Shown piece by piece: positions 9,264 through 18,078 of a stretch of 64,000 nt of DNA. This stretch comes from Granulicella aggregans. Its GTDB lineage: Bacteria > Acidobacteriota > Terriglobia > Terriglobales > Acidobacteriaceae. Position 1 is the stretch's first letter, and the number at the start of each line of letters is the position of its first letter. Below the pieces are notes generated by a model. It saw only the letters and a program-made list of their open reading frames with translations, was not told the DNA's origin and did no database searches. The stretch is from assembly GCF_014203275.1 (NCBI RefSeq), contig NZ_JACHIP010000003.1, forward strand, positions 496,001 through 560,000. The letters run 5' to 3'. The position numbers and the translations under genes were made by a program.

Positions 9264-9330
9264 ATCCGCAATAGGGAATTCGACCGCCTTCGGCAATCCG
9301 GTACTCTTGTTCTAGAAACAGGAGGCCGGA

Positions 9331-9561
9331 TTGTTCGAGGCGGTCAGATTTTTGTGGAACGCGACGCGCGGGCACCGACTGTCGCCCTGGCGAAGCGAAT
9401 ACCTTCGCTGGCGGCTGGAGACCTACACCGGCAAGCCTGCGGGCGAGGTTCAGCCGCGCGACTTCTGGGATCTTTTCTGGAGCGATAAGCGGCAGTTTTT
9501 CCGATTCATGGCGTGGATAGGCGAGATTAAGAGCTATGCCGACGGGAAGAGCATCGACTGA
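9331..9561 (+). CDS. Small conserved hypothetical protein
   Basis: A 76-residue protein, rich in Trp, Arg and Phe, with no domain I recognise. It starts at TTG 9331, supported by an AGGAGG site at 9320-9325 with five-base spacing. WRSEYLRWRLETYTGKPAGEVQPRDFWDLFWSDKRQFFRFMAWIGEIKSYA looks like a compact helical protein. Such short proteins occur as conserved hypotheticals in Acidobacteria, by recollection only. It follows flgL by 67 bases but no flagellar role can be shown. Confidence 0.65.
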   Translation: MFEAVRFLWNATRGHRLSPWRSEYLRWRLETYTGKPAGEVQPRDFWDLFWSDKRQFFRFMAWIGEIKSYADGKSID

Positions 9562-9635
9562 GAAATTGAAGCTCGGCGCAGCGTCCATTCATCAGTTCAA
9601 AACAGAAGACTGCTAAACAAAGTATTGGGAGCTAT

Positions 9636-10322
9636 ATGGGACAGATCGTTGAACTGAAGGCGCAGGATGGACATGAATTGGACGCGTATGTAGCCACTCC
9701 GCAAGGCGAACCGATTGGCGCGGTAGTCGTGGTCCAGGAGATATTCGGCATCAACAAGAGCATTCGCGATGTAGCGGACGGCTTTGCCAAGGAGGGCTTC
9801 CTCGCCATCGCTCCGGCAATCTTCGACCGGTACGAGAAGAACGTCATCTTGGGCTATACCGGCGATGATTTGCAGAAGGCCTTCGCTCTCTACAGCAAGC
9901 TGGATGTCACGACAGCTCTGCTGGATGTGGCCGCGGCGTTCGCGAAGGTCTCTGAGAGTGTGAAGAAGGTCGCGGTGACGGGCTACTGCTACGGCGGTCT
10001 GATGAGCTGGCTGGCTGCCACGCGCGGTGAGGCGCTGGGCATGCTGCCGGCCTGCACCTTTGGCTACTATCCCGGCGGTGTGGGGAAGGTGGCGACCGAG
10101 AAACCGAGCTGCCCAGTGATGCTGCACTTCGGAGGCGCGGACTCGCATATCGGCGCGGACCAGCGTGACGCCGTCCGCGAAGCGCACCCCGACGTGACGG
10201 TGTATATCTATGAGGGCGCGGAGCATGGCTTCGCCAACCACTTCCGCGATGCTTACAATCCCGAGGCGGCGAAGCTCGCAATGGAGCGGTCGCTGGAGTT
10301 TCTGAAGAAGAACATCGGTTAA
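9636..10322 (+). CDS. Dienelactone hydrolase family protein
   Basis: An alpha/beta hydrolase of the dienelactone hydrolase family, 228 residues and probably cytosolic. The catalytic triad is visible: Cys118 in GYCYGG, Asp169 in HFGGADSHI and His197 in EGAEHGF. Glu36 in QEIFGIN matches the glutamate that keeps the DLH cysteine inactive until substrate binds. GGGAG precedes the ATG. The substrate is unknown, since members of this family act on dienelactones, other small lactones or esters. The next gene, an EthD-like protein, is only 25 bases downstream and may be co-transcribed. Confidence 0.88.
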   Translation: MGQIVELKAQDGHELDAYVATPQGEPIGAVVVVQEIFGINKSIRDVADGFAKEGFLAIAPAIFDRYEKNVILGYTGDDLQKAFALYSKLDVTTALLDVAAAFAKVSESVKKVAVTGYCYGGLMSWLAATRGEALGMLPACTFGYYPGGVGKVATEKPSCPVMLHFGGADSHIGADQRDAVREAHPDVTVYIYEGAEHGFANHFRDAYNPEAAKLAMERSLEFLKKNIG

Positions 10323-10347
10323 GACAGCAGGCGGCAGCGGAGCAATT

Positions 10348-10656
10348 ATGGCAAAGATCGTTGTAACGTATGGAATTCCAGGTGATGTTGAAAGCTTCGA
10401 TCGTCACTACAAGGAGATCCACATTCCGCTGGCGTTGAAGCTGCCGGGCTTGAAAAAGTTCGAGACGAGTGAAGGGCCGGTGGTCTCACCCGCCGGCCCT
10501 TCGCCCGTGCATCTTGTTGCGATTCTGCACTTTGAGGACATGGCGTCGCTTCAGGCGGGGCTCGCAAGCCCCGAAGGTCAGGCTGCGGCGGCGGATGCTC
10601 AGACGATTATGGCGCCGGGTTCCGGAATGCTGATCTTCGACAGCAGAGAGTTCTAA
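10348..10656 (+). CDS. EthD-family dimeric alpha/beta barrel protein
   Basis: A 102-residue protein of the EthD/ferredoxin-like fold family. The pattern MAKIVVTYGIPGDVESFDRHYKEIHIPLALKLPGLKKFE is characteristic: YxxPxDxxxFdxxYxxxHxPla...lPGl. EthD proteins accompany P450 ethyl tert-butyl ether degradation in some bacteria, but most homologues have no assigned reaction. A GGAGC site precedes the ATG. Probably in one transcript with the upstream dienelactone hydrolase. Confidence 0.85.
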   Translation: MAKIVVTYGIPGDVESFDRHYKEIHIPLALKLPGLKKFETSEGPVVSPAGPSPVHLVAILHFEDMASLQAGLASPEGQAAAADAQTIMAPGSGMLIFDSREF

Positions 10657-10711
10657 CAGAAACTTGCTCCCAATGCCGGAACCGGGCGCATCCTCCTTGA
10701 TTCTCTTCGCG

Positions 10712-10727
10712 TTGCCGCCTGCGGCAA
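10712..10727. repeat. Short perfect hairpin before rpsO
   Basis: TTGCCGC and GCGGCAA face each other over a two-base CT loop. No T run follows, so it is a poor intrinsic terminator. The surrounding CCGCCTGCGGC-type sequence also occurs at 15740-15760, which suggests a small dispersed palindromic element. Confidence 0.4.
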
Positions 10728-10794
10728 GCGATGCTATCCTCTTAGAGACACTACGAAGAGTGGACATAAGAGAAGATCAGGAGTAACAACAGCT

Positions 10795-11061
10795 GTGTTG
10801 GCATCCGTAAAAAAGACAGACATTATCGAGAAGTTTCGTACGCACGACTCCGACACCGGGAGCCCAGAGGTTCAGATCGCGATCCTGACTGAGCGGATCA
10901 CCGAGTTGACGGAACACTTCAAGACGCACAAGAAGGACCATGGCTCGCGTCGCGGACTTCTCATGCTCGTGAGCAAGCGCCGCCGTCTTCTGGACTACCT
11001 GAAGAAGGTGGACGCCGACCGCTACCGCGACGTCATCGGAAAGCTCGGAATCCGCAAGTAG
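10795..11061 (+). CDS. rpsO: 30S ribosomal protein S15
   Basis: Small-subunit ribosomal protein that binds the 16S rRNA central domain early in assembly. The 88-residue length is exactly typical. All hallmarks are present: [26 protein letters not shown], then [38 protein letters not shown] start gives MLASVKK, like the usual MLA- or MSL- beginnings, with AGGAG 11 bases upstream. It is followed by pnp, the classic rpsO-pnp order. Confidence 0.98.
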   Translation: MLASVKKTDIIEKFRTHDSDTGSPEVQIAILTERITELTEHFKTHKKDHGSRRGLLMLVSKRRRLLDYLKKVDADRYRDVIGKLGIRK

Positions 11062-11239
11062 CCTCTACCCCTCCCAGAGACAGTCCAGAGAGACAGTTGA
11101 TTCATGGATATTTGCCTGGCTTGCCCAGTAACGGCTGCGGACATCGCACAGAGTCTTTCGGGATTCATCTGCGGGTGCAGCTAACCATGAATACAAACTC
11201 GGGCATTCCGGCTCTCTCAACAGGATCCATCCATAACAG

Positions 11240-11284
11240 GCGCAGCCAGCCGCAGACGCTTCCAGCGTCGCGGACGGGCTGCGC
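11240..11284 (+). ncRNA. Structured rpsO-pnp intercistronic hairpin
   Basis: A long interrupted stem between rpsO and pnp. GCGCAGCC (11240-11247) pairs with GGCTGCGC (11277-11284), CCGC with GCGG, and GACGC with GCGTC around a TTCCA loop. In Escherichia coli a comparable hairpin in the pnp leader is cut by RNase III and lets PNPase repress itself. Here the position, about 85 bases before the pnp ATG, suggests the same kind of control, by inference only. The 306-base gap holds no convincing gene. Confidence 0.55.
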
Positions 11285-11368
11285 CTCTCGCGCTTTCCGC
11301 GCCGTTTTCACGGCTGACGGAGCGCGCCACAAGTTCCCAAAACGATAAAAAAGAAGAGGAAGACAACG

Positions 11369-13804
11369 ATGAAACAGGACGTCGTAGTAGAGCTTGCCGG
11401 CGGCAAGCAGATCAAATTCGAAACCGGACGGGTGGCCAAGCAGGCCTCCGGCGCAGCCTTTACCTCAAGCGGCGACAACGTAATTCTCGCAACCGCAGTA
11501 GCTTCGCCCGACCCGAAGGAAGGCATCGACTTCTTCCCGCTGACCGTTGAGTATCGCGAGTTCACTTACGCCGGCGGACGCATCCCCGGTGGCTTCATCA
11601 AGCGCGAAGGCCGTCCGAGCGAGAAGGAGATTCTCACCAGCCGTCAGATCGACCGCCCCATCCGTCCTCTCTTCCCGGAAGCCTTCCGCAACGAGACGCA
11701 GGTTGTGGCGTTCGTCTACTCCGCGGACAAAGAGAACGATCCGGACGTCCTCGGCATCAACGGCGCAAGCTGCGCGCTCGCTCTCTCCGACATTCCTTTC
11801 CATGGCCCGGTCGGCGCGATTCGTGTTGGCCTCATCGATGGCAACTACCTGGTGAACCCCACCTACGCAGAGCGCAAGACCAGCACCTTGAACATCATGG
11901 TCGTCGGCACCAAGGACGGCATCGTGATGGTCGAGTCGGGTGCGAAGGAGTGCTCTGAGGAAGAGGTTGTCGGAGCCATCGAGTTCGCTCACGTCGAGAT
12001 CAAGAAGATCTGCGCTGGTATCGAAGACCTGGTCAGCCGCGCTGGCAAGACCAAGCGTACGGTCAACCCGATCGAAGTCGATCATGACTATCTGAACGGC
12101 CTCTATGCGAAGGTCGGCGACCGGCTCAAGGACGCGCTCGACACGCAGAAGCACCCCAAGTTCGAGAGCTACGCCCTGGTCAAGGAGATCAAGGACGAGC
12201 TGAAGAAGGACCTTCCCGAAGGGGATTCCACTGCCCCCAAGAAGCTGAGCAAGTACTACGAGCTGCTCCGCGAAGACATCTTCCGCAAGCAGGTCCTCAA
12301 CGACCGCATCCGTCCCGACCACCGCGCCTTCGACCAGATTCGTCACATCGAGATCGAGGTTGGCGTTCTTCCCCGCGTCCATGGTTCGGCTCTGTTTACG
12401 CGCGGTGAGACCCAGGCGCTTGTTTCGGCAACGCTTGGCACCACCGACGATGCGCAGCGCATCGAGACCTACGAGGGCGAGCAGAAGCGCCGCTTTATGC
12501 TGCACTACAACTTCCCGCCGTTCTCGGTGGGTGAGGTTGGACGTATGAGCGGTGTGGGCCGTCGCGAGATCGGCCACGGAGCGCTTGCGTATCGCGCGAT
12601 CGAAGCCGTGCTCCCGGATGAGACCGAGTCGCCCTACACGCTGCGCGTCGTCTCGGACATTCTTGAGTCGAACGGATCGTCCTCCATGGCAACCGTCTGC
12701 GGAGCGTCTCTGGCGCTGATGCAGTCTGGCATCGCCATCAAGGGAGCGGTCGCCGGTGTGGCGATGGGTCTCGTGAAGGAAGGCGATAACTACGCTGTCC
12801 TCTCGGACATCGCAGGCGCTGAAGACCACTACGGCGACATGGACTTCAAGGTGGCCGGAACCCGCAAGGGCATCACCGCGCTGCAGATGGACATCAAGAT
12901 CATGGGCATCACGCCGCAGATTATGCGTGAAGCGTTGGCGCAAGCCAACAAGGGACGTATGTTCCTGCTCGACACGATGGACGCTGTGATCTCGAGCGCC
13001 AAGGAAGAGAAGTCCGCGTTCGCTCCTCGCATCCACACCATCCAGATTCCTACCGACAAGATCCGGGATCTCATCGGACCCGGCGGCAAGGTGATCCGTG
13101 GCATCGTCGATGCTACGGGTGTGAAGATCGACGTAGACGATTCGGGCCGCGTGAATGTGGCTTCGAGCGACGCCGACGGTCTGGCACGCGCGATCCAGAT
13201 GATCTCGGACATCACTGCGGTTCCGGAGATCGGCAAGACCTACCTGGGCAAGGTGGTTCGCATCGCTGAGTTCGGCGCATTCGTCGAGATCTTCCCCGGC
13301 ACCGACGGTCTTCTGCATGTCTCCGAGATCGCTGAGCATCGCGTCAAGGACGTGAAGGACGAGCTTCGTGACGGCGACCAGATCCTGGTCAAGGTTCTCT
13401 CGATCGAAGGCAACCGCATCAAGCTGTCCCGCAAGGCTGTTCTGCGTGAACAGCGCGCCAAGCTCGGCCTGCCGGAAGGCAATCAGATCGGCATCGATGC
13501 TCCTGCTCCTGGAGCCACGGTCGGTGAGGCCGCTGACTTCGACGAGGACGAGGACGATGGCGAGGAGTTCGAGGGCGACGGTGAGGGCGAAGAAGCTACC
13601 GACGAGCCGAACTTCAACCGCGCTGACGGCGCTCCAGTTCCGGCAGGTGCCGGCGCAGGGCGCACTCCGGGAGCCCCTGGTGCTGGCGGAGATCGCCGTC
13701 CCGGTGGCGGTGGTCGTCGTCGCCGCAGCGGACGTCGTCCGGGTCAGGGTGGCGGTGGTGGAAACTCCGGCGGAGGCGCACCTCAGGGTGGCGGCAATCG
13801 CTAA
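11369..13804 (+). CDS. pnp: Polyribonucleotide nucleotidyltransferase (PNPase)
   Basis: Phosphorolytic 3'-5' exoribonuclease of mRNA decay. Two RNase PH domains (about residues 10-220 and 310-545) carry the PNPase signatures, including FxxGETQAL, SSMATVCGASLALM and the catalytic GAEDHYGDMDFKVAGT segment. A KH domain (RIHTIQIPTDKIRDLIGPGGKVIR) and an S1 domain (about 622-690, YLGKVVRIAEFGAFVEI) follow. The 811-residue length exceeds the usual 700: the tail first becomes very acidic (DEDEDDGEEFEGDGEGEE), then turns into a Gly/Arg/Pro-rich, basic RGG-like end after residue 750. Such tails often contact RNA or RNase E. Confidence 0.97.
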   Translation: MKQDVVVELAGGKQIKFETGRVAKQASGAAFTSSGDNVILATAVASPDPKEGIDFFPLTVEYREFTYAGGRIPGGFIKREGRPSEKEILTSRQIDRPIRPLFPEAFRNETQVVAFVYSADKENDPDVLGINGASCALALSDIPFHGPVGAIRVGLIDGNYLVNPTYAERKTSTLNIMVVGTKDGIVMVESGAKECSEEEVVGAIEFAHVEIKKICAGIEDLVSRAGKTKRTVNPIEVDHDYLNGLYAKVGDRLKDALDTQKHPKFESYALVKEIKDELKKDLPEGDSTAPKKLSKYYELLREDIFRKQVLNDRIRPDHRAFDQIRHIEIEVGVLPRVHGSALFTRGETQALVSATLGTTDDAQRIETYEGEQKRRFMLHYNFPPFSVGEVGRMSGVGRREIGHGALAYRAIEAVLPDETESPYTLRVVSDILESNGSSSMATVCGASLALMQSGIAIKGAVAGVAMGLVKEGDNYAVLSDIAGAEDHYGDMDFKVAGTRKGITALQMDIKIMGITPQIMREALAQANKGRMFLLDTMDAVISSAKEEKSAFAPRIHTIQIPTDKIRDLIGPGGKVIRGIVDATGVKIDVDDSGRVNVASSDADGLARAIQMISDITAVPEIGKTYLGKVVRIAEFGAFVEIFPGTDGLLHVSEIAEHRVKDVKDELRDGDQILVKVLSIEGNRIKLSRKAVLREQRAKLGLPEGNQIGIDAPAPGATVGEAADFDEDEDDGEEFEGDGEGEEATDEPNFNRADGAPVPAGAGAGRTPGAPGAGGDRRPGGGGRRRRSGRRPGQGGGGGNSGGGAPQGGGNR

Positions 13805-13830
13805 GCTTCATTCAGTAAAAAGCTATGAGA

Positions 13831-13861
13831 GGGTCGCGCTTTGGCGCGGCCCTTTCGTTTT
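13831..13861 (+). terminator. Intrinsic terminator after pnp
   Basis: GGGTCGCGC and GCGCGGCCC form a nine-pair stem (one G-U pair) around TTTG, followed by TTTCGTTTT. It lies 27 bases past the pnp stop and just before the next gene. Confidence 0.8.
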
Positions 13862-13879
13862 CGCTGAAGGCCAAACGGC

Positions 13880-14782
13880 ATGAAGCAATCGCACATCCTT
13901 GGGCTGGTGTTACTCTGCGTGCTCTCCGGAAGCGGATGGATTCTGCTGCAGATCTATCCGCGCGAGATCGGCTTTCCGTTTGCTGGATGCATTCACTTCG
14001 CCGTGATCAGCGTTGTTGCGGCAGGCTACGGCATGGCCAAGCGGATGGCATTGCCAAGAGCTTCAATCGGTGGCTGGATCACGCTGTCCGGCATGGGCGT
14101 CTTCGCGGTTCCGGCGTTGGCGCGCGGTATCTCCACAGGCGCCGTATCGGAGTTCACCAGCTTGGCGCTGTTCTGCTCAATCCCGCTGCTGACGGTCCTG
14201 CTGCTTGGAGCCTTCGAGTGGACGGGCGTGCGCGCGGTCGCGCCACGCGCTCTGCTGACGAGCGTCTTCGGCGTGGGTGGTGCGTTGCTGGTCCTTCCAG
14301 CAACGCTTCCCGGCTCCACGAGAGGGTGGATCTTCTTCAGCTTCATGGCCGTGTGCTGCTTGCTGGTTGCCGTCGCTGGAATCGCGATGCACAGGCTGAT
14401 ACAGGGCGTTGCTGTCGCGATCACGTTAGCACTCACCGCCTTTGGATGTGCGGCGCTGCTGGGGGGATATGGTGTGGCTGCGGGCTGGCCACAACTCACG
14501 ATGCGCTTAATAGGATTCGAGTGTGTCCGTTGCCTGCTCTTCGATCTTCCCGTGATGTGGCTCACCGTTTGGCTCATTCGCGAGGTCGATCCAGGCAGAC
14601 TCTCCGCGCGATTCCTGCTGGTGCCGCTCGTCACCGCTGTCGAGGGCTATGCTGCAATGAGTGGCGGAGTGGAGTTGGAGGCCGGCGTTGGCATGATTCT
14701 CCTGACAGCCAGCGGCATCCTGTTGATCCGGGACAAGGCTCCGTCGGGCGACGAGGACGTCTCCAGCCTGCATCTGCGTTGA
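13880..14782 (+). CDS. DMT/EamA-like multispanning membrane protein
   Basis: A 300-residue very hydrophobic protein with about ten predicted membrane spans in two similar halves, the layout of drug/metabolite transporters. No clear substrate motif is visible. The C-terminal 20 residues are polar (DKAPSGDEDVSSLHLR) and should lie in the cytosol. It starts 18 bases after the pnp terminator, with GAAGG upstream of the ATG, so it likely has its own promoter or depends on read-through. Assignment rests on topology rather than on motifs. Confidence 0.6.
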   Translation: MKQSHILGLVLLCVLSGSGWILLQIYPREIGFPFAGCIHFAVISVVAAGYGMAKRMALPRASIGGWITLSGMGVFAVPALARGISTGAVSEFTSLALFCSIPLLTVLLLGAFEWTGVRAVAPRALLTSVFGVGGALLVLPATLPGSTRGWIFFSFMAVCCLLVAVAGIAMHRLIQGVAVAITLALTAFGCAALLGGYGVAAGWPQLTMRLIGFECVRCLLFDLPVMWLTVWLIREVDPGRLSARFLLVPLVTAVEGYAAMSGGVELEAGVGMILLTASGILLIRDKAPSGDEDVSSLHLR

Positions 14783-14816
14783 CTTTTCGACAGGACCTTC
14801 GGGATAAGATGCGGAG

Positions 14817-15227
14817 ATGGCTGCTTCTCTTTACATCGTCGTGGAAGGTGAAGACCCGGAGTACGACATCTTTGTGAATGGCAGGTCGCTGGCGCTGCAT
14901 GAGGACTCGGTTGAACGATTGGCTCTGCAACTCGGTGTGAAGCCGCTACTCGATTTCTTCTCGGCCGACGAAAACTCCATGGCGCTTCTGATCGAAGAGG
15001 GAGCAGGGAATCCGAAGTTGCTGCCAAGCCTTCCTCCGCCGCAGTGGTACGCGGCTAAGGATGGTCTGGCGACGGTCTCAGCCCTGGCTGCAGCCTTGCG
15101 TGAAAACCCCTCGCAGATTGGTCCGGAGGGAGCGCTAGTGATGGCCGAGCTGGAGGAGTATGCGATTGTGCTGCGCAAGGCGTACGAGCGCGGGCTACGG
15201 TGGCATCTGGCGGTGAGTTGGCGTTAG
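14817..15227 (+). CDS. Conserved hypothetical protein
   Basis: A soluble 136-residue protein with no domain I can name. It begins MAASLYIVVEGEDPEYDIFVNGRSLALHEDSVERLA and continues with a mostly helical C-terminal half containing WYAAKDGLATVSALAAALRENP and EELEEYAIVLRKAYERGLRWHL. The SLYIVVEGEDP opening resembles immunity-like or regulatory small proteins but that is not enough to assign a role. It sits 34 bases after the membrane protein and 21 before the cupin gene, in the same direction. Confidence 0.65.
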   Translation: MAASLYIVVEGEDPEYDIFVNGRSLALHEDSVERLALQLGVKPLLDFFSADENSMALLIEEGAGNPKLLPSLPPPQWYAAKDGLATVSALAAALRENPSQIGPEGALVMAELEEYAIVLRKAYERGLRWHLAVSWR

Positions 15228-15248
15228 GGATTAATGCGGAGGATGACG

Positions 15249-15719
15249 ATGAATCGGCGAGAATTGCTTACCTCGATGTCTGCATTAGCGAGCGCGATCA
15301 TGGTGCCCGAGGCTCTGGCGCAATCCGCACAACAAATCACTCATGTAGATGCGAAAACTGGCGGGCCTCCACTTCAAAGTGGCGTGGTGAAAAGGGAGAG
15401 CCTTCAGGCGGAGGGTGCTGCACCCGGAGCGAAGGCTTACGTCAATTTCAATGGGCCAACCAGGCAGCTTGCCGCGCTCGCTTCAGGGCTTGTAGAACTG
15501 GAACCTGGAGCGAAGCCTCATCCGCCGCATCGCCATCCCGAGGAAGAGATCATGATCGTGGGTGAAGGCAGCGGGGAGTTTTCTATCAATGGTGTTGCAA
15601 CGCAAGTGAAGACGGGCGACATGCTATTCGCTGAAGCCAACGTGCTGCATGGCGTTCTGAATACTGGAACCACGCGTATGACGTTTTACTTCGTGAAGAT
15701 GATGGCGAAGAGCGCTTAG
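15249..15719 (+). CDS. Exported cupin-domain protein
   Basis: A 156-residue single-domain cupin with an N-terminal export signal (MNRRELLTSMSALASAIMVPEALA), Tat-like with RR at positions 3-4. The cupin motif 1 appears as PHPPHRHPEEEIMIVGEGSGEF with the metal-binding His and Glu residues, and motif 2 as AEANVLHGVLNTG. ATG 15249 is preferred to the in-frame ATGs at 15234 and 15243 because GGAGG lies at 15238-15242. The enzymatic or binding role is unknown; members include dioxygenases, isomerases and sugar-binding proteins. Confidence 0.8.
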   Translation: MNRRELLTSMSALASAIMVPEALAQSAQQITHVDAKTGGPPLQSGVVKRESLQAEGAAPGAKAYVNFNGPTRQLAALASGLVELEPGAKPHPPHRHPEEEIMIVGEGSGEFSINGVATQVKTGDMLFAEANVLHGVLNTGTTRMTFYFVKMMAKSA

Positions 15720-15734
15720 CAACGCGACGGCAGA

Positions 15735-15790
15735 AAAAGCGGATCCTCCGCCTGCGGCGAACGATGACAAGTTTGGGCGGGATGACGAAG
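15735..15790. repeat. REP-like palindromic intergenic sequence
   Basis: Between the cupin gene and polX there is GGATCCTCCGCCTGCGGCG followed by AACGATGACAA and a GGGATGACGAAGG segment. It resembles the dispersed palindromic repeats described elsewhere in this window but is not identical to them. Confidence 0.35.
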
Positions 15791-15806
15791 GGGATTGGTA
15801 GCGGAC

Positions 15807-17558
15807 TCAGGGCTTCGGTCTTAGTTCGGCCATGAACTGATCGAAGGGCAGCGTGTTCAACACATCACCCGCCGAGAGCCATGCCCTTCGCAGTTGCGTG
15901 ATGCCGAACCACATTCGGTCGAGCTCTTCAGTCGCGTGAGCGTCGGTGTCGACGACAATCTTGCAGCCGTGCTGTTTCGCAAGCCGAAGATGGAGGTCGT
16001 TCAGGTCGGCGCGTGCCGGGGCGGCGTTGTGTTCGACCGCCACTCCAAGTTCAGCAGCCCGTTGCAGGACCACATCCATGTTGATCGCATAGGCGTCCCG
16101 CTTCAGCAGCATCCGTCCGGTCGGATGGCCGAGGATGCGGACGTGGGGATTATCAATCGCTCGCAGCACACGTGCCGTCGTCTCTTCGATGGGCTGGTCG
16201 AACCGGCTGTGAATGCTGGCGACGACGATATCCATCTGGGACAGTGTCGAATCTTCAAGATCAAGCGCGCCATCGGCGAGGATATCGACCTCAATCCCCG
16301 GAAGCACCCGGATTCGCCCATCCATCTCTGCGTCCACCTCGCGAATGCGTTGGACGTGGGCCAGAGCACGAGCGTCGTCGAGACCGTTTGTCATCGCTAG
16401 ATGCTTCGAGTGATCGGTGATCGCGATGTAGCTGAGGCCCCTCGCGAGCGCGGCTTCCGCCATCTGCCGGATGGTGTCGCGACCATCCGTCGCGTTGGTG
16501 TGCATGTGCAGATCGCCGCGGATGTCGGCCAGCGTGATCAGGTTCGGCAGCGAGTGATTGGCGGCGGCTTCGAGCTCGCCGGAGTTTTCGCGGAGTTCGG
16601 GAGCGATGTAGTCGAGGTCTAGCGCGCGATAGATCTCCTCTTCACTGGCTGCGGCAACGATGACGTTGTCTTCGAGGCGGAGGAGAGCGTACTCACTCAG
16701 CGTGAGGCCGCGTTTGATGGCCCTTTGGCGCAACGCAACGTTGTGCATCTTCGATCCGGTGAAGTACTGCAGCGCTGCGCCATAGCTGGCGCGCGGGAGC
16801 AGGCGGACATCCACCTGGAGGTTGTTGCGTAAGGTGAAGCTCACCTTGTTCTGGCCTTTAGCCAGGAGCTTGTCGATGAGCGGAAGGCTGGCGACGTGTT
16901 CGACGGCAGCGCTGACCACGCCGGGCTCGCATGCGGGGCCGGTCACGAGGAGGTCGAGATCGCCTACGGTCTCGCGGCCTCGACGAAGAGATCCTGCGGG
17001 CGTGATCTGATCGATTCCGGGGAACTCGCGGATGAGGGCAGAGATGCGCAAGGCATGCTCTTCGGCGTCGTCGATGCGGAAGCGACCGGAGTTCTTGCGA
17101 TAGTCCTCGATGCCTTTGAGAAGCTTCAAGGTGAACTTCTCACCCATGCGCGGCAGGGTGCTCAGATGTCCGGCCTTCGCCGCTTCTTCCAGGGCATCAA
17201 TGTCGCCGACCGCGAGTGCCGTCCAAATAAGAGCGACGGTCTTCGGCCCCATGCCGGGAAGGCGAAGCAACTCCAGCATGGTGGGCTTGTACTTCGCCAG
17301 CAACTCGTCGCGCAGCGGCATAGATCCGGTCGCAACGAGATCCCGAATGTTGGCAGCCATGCCTTTGCCAATACCAGCGATGGCGAGCAAGGCTTTGGGA
17401 TCGGCATCGGGGCCGGTGAGGGTTGCAAGCTGCGTGGTCTGCTGTTCTACAGCTTCGGCGGCCCGCCGGTAGGACCTGATGCGGAAGGGATCCGCAGCAT
17501 CGATTTCGAGAAGCGCCGCGGTCTCGTCCAGAAGCCGGGCAATCGTTATGTTATCCAT
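15807..17558 (-). CDS. polX: Family X DNA polymerase/PHP-domain exonuclease PolX
   Basis: Bacterial PolX, 583 residues, with a role in base-excision and gap-filling repair. Domain order: helix-hairpin-helix 8-kDa-like domain ([18 protein letters not shown] equivalent, then [14 protein letters not shown] and [13 protein letters not shown]), the polymerase palm with the metal aspartates in GDLDLLVTG and VDVRLLP, and a C-terminal PHP domain with [41 protein letters not shown] and DTDAHA. All PHP metal ligands appear present, so 3'-5' exonuclease activity is expected. The ATG follows immediately after the cold-shock gene's terminator and has no Shine-Dalgarno close by. Confidence 0.95.
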   Translation of the reverse strand: MDNITIARLLDETAALLEIDAADPFRIRSYRRAAEAVEQQTTQLATLTGPDADPKALLAIAGIGKGMAANIRDLVATGSMPLRDELLAKYKPTMLELLRLPGMGPKTVALIWTALAVGDIDALEEAAKAGHLSTLPRMGEKFTLKLLKGIEDYRKNSGRFRIDDAEEHALRISALIREFPGIDQITPAGSLRRGRETVGDLDLLVTGPACEPGVVSAAVEHVASLPLIDKLLAKGQNKVSFTLRNNLQVDVRLLPRASYGAALQYFTGSKMHNVALRQRAIKRGLTLSEYALLRLEDNVIVAAASEEEIYRALDLDYIAPELRENSGELEAAANHSLPNLITLADIRGDLHMHTNATDGRDTIRQMAEAALARGLSYIAITDHSKHLAMTNGLDDARALAHVQRIREVDAEMDGRIRVLPGIEVDILADGALDLEDSTLSQMDIVVASIHSRFDQPIEETTARVLRAIDNPHVRILGHPTGRMLLKRDAYAINMDVVLQRAAELGVAVEHNAAPARADLNDLHLRLAKQHGCKIVVDTDAHATEELDRMWFGITQLRRAWLSAGDVLNTLPFDQFMAELRPKP

Positions 17559-17562
17559 ATGA

Positions 17563-17598
17563 CAAAAGGGGCAGACGCGTGAAAGCTCGTCTGCCCCT
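17563..17598 (-). terminator. Intrinsic terminator after the cold-shock gene, abutting polX start
   Basis: On the minus strand AGGGGCAGACG (reverse of 17588-17598) pairs perfectly over 11 bases with CGTCTGCCCCT around a ten-base loop and is followed by TTTTGTC. The polX ATG is only five bases beyond, so read-through or a start inside the stem would be needed for polX to share this transcript. Confidence 0.75.
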
Positions 17599-17652
17599 CG
17601 ATTGTAAGTGATTGGGTTGGAAGTGATTTCGCCCGATCCCTCTAGAATTCCG

Positions 17653-17868
17653 TCAAGCCTCTTTGAGACGCGCTACCTGGTCTGCCTGGGGTCCTTTTGA
17701 ACCCTGTATTATGTCGAACTCCACTAAATCGCCCTCCTTCAAACTCTTATAGCCCTCGAGTTGAATCGAGCTGTAGTGAACGAATACATCGGCACCATCA
17801 TCCCGACCGAGGAATCCGTAACCCTTTGCGTTGTTAAACCACTTCACCGTTCCTTTGTACTGTGCCAA
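17653..17868 (-). CDS. Cold-shock protein, CspA family
   Basis: A 71-residue single cold-shock domain that binds single-stranded RNA and DNA and melts mRNA structure. Both RNA-binding motifs are present: RNP1 as KGYGFLGR and RNP2 as VFVHYSS. The sequence [20 protein letters not shown] is classic. GGAGCG stands before the ATG. It is monocistronic, bounded by a terminator on its 3' side. The 5' region up to 17990 may hold the long leader common in csp genes but I see no conserved cold-box. Confidence 0.95.
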   Translation of the reverse strand: MAQYKGTVKWFNNAKGYGFLGRDDGADVFVHYSSIQLEGYKSLKEGDLVEFDIIQGSKGPQADQVARLKEA

Positions 17869-18015
17869 GTTACGCTCCTGGAGTAAATCGTGAGTTCCAG
17901 GCCTATTTCTGGGGAGGCCCTTGTCTGCCGTGCGGTCTGAGCCCGGTATTGAAGATTAAGACGCAGGGTTGCGCCCGGGGGTTTCCCGATAGCGGATGAG
18001 GACGGAATTGCAAAT

Positions 18016-18045
18016 GGGCCAACCAGGCAATTGCCTGGTCGGCCC
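18016..18045 (-). terminator. Near-perfect palindrome after the NUDIX gene
   Basis: ACCAGGCAATTGCCTGGT (18022-18039) is a perfect 18-base palindrome, extended on both sides by GGGCC and GGCCC with one mismatch. It stands about 35 bases beyond the NUDIX stop on the minus strand. Only a weak ATTT follows, so termination is likely but not certain. Confidence 0.55.
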
Positions 18046-18078
18046 CATTCGCCGTCAGCGAGTCAAATTATGCGATGC

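Noticed and set aside
11097..11348. A small open frame between rpsO and pnp.
   Set aside because: It runs through the strong hairpin, has poor composition and no ribosome site.
11465..13339. A 624-codon open frame opposite pnp.
   Set aside because: It mirrors a highly conserved gene in GC-rich DNA and its product is an Arg/Asp/Leu-rich shadow without any domain.
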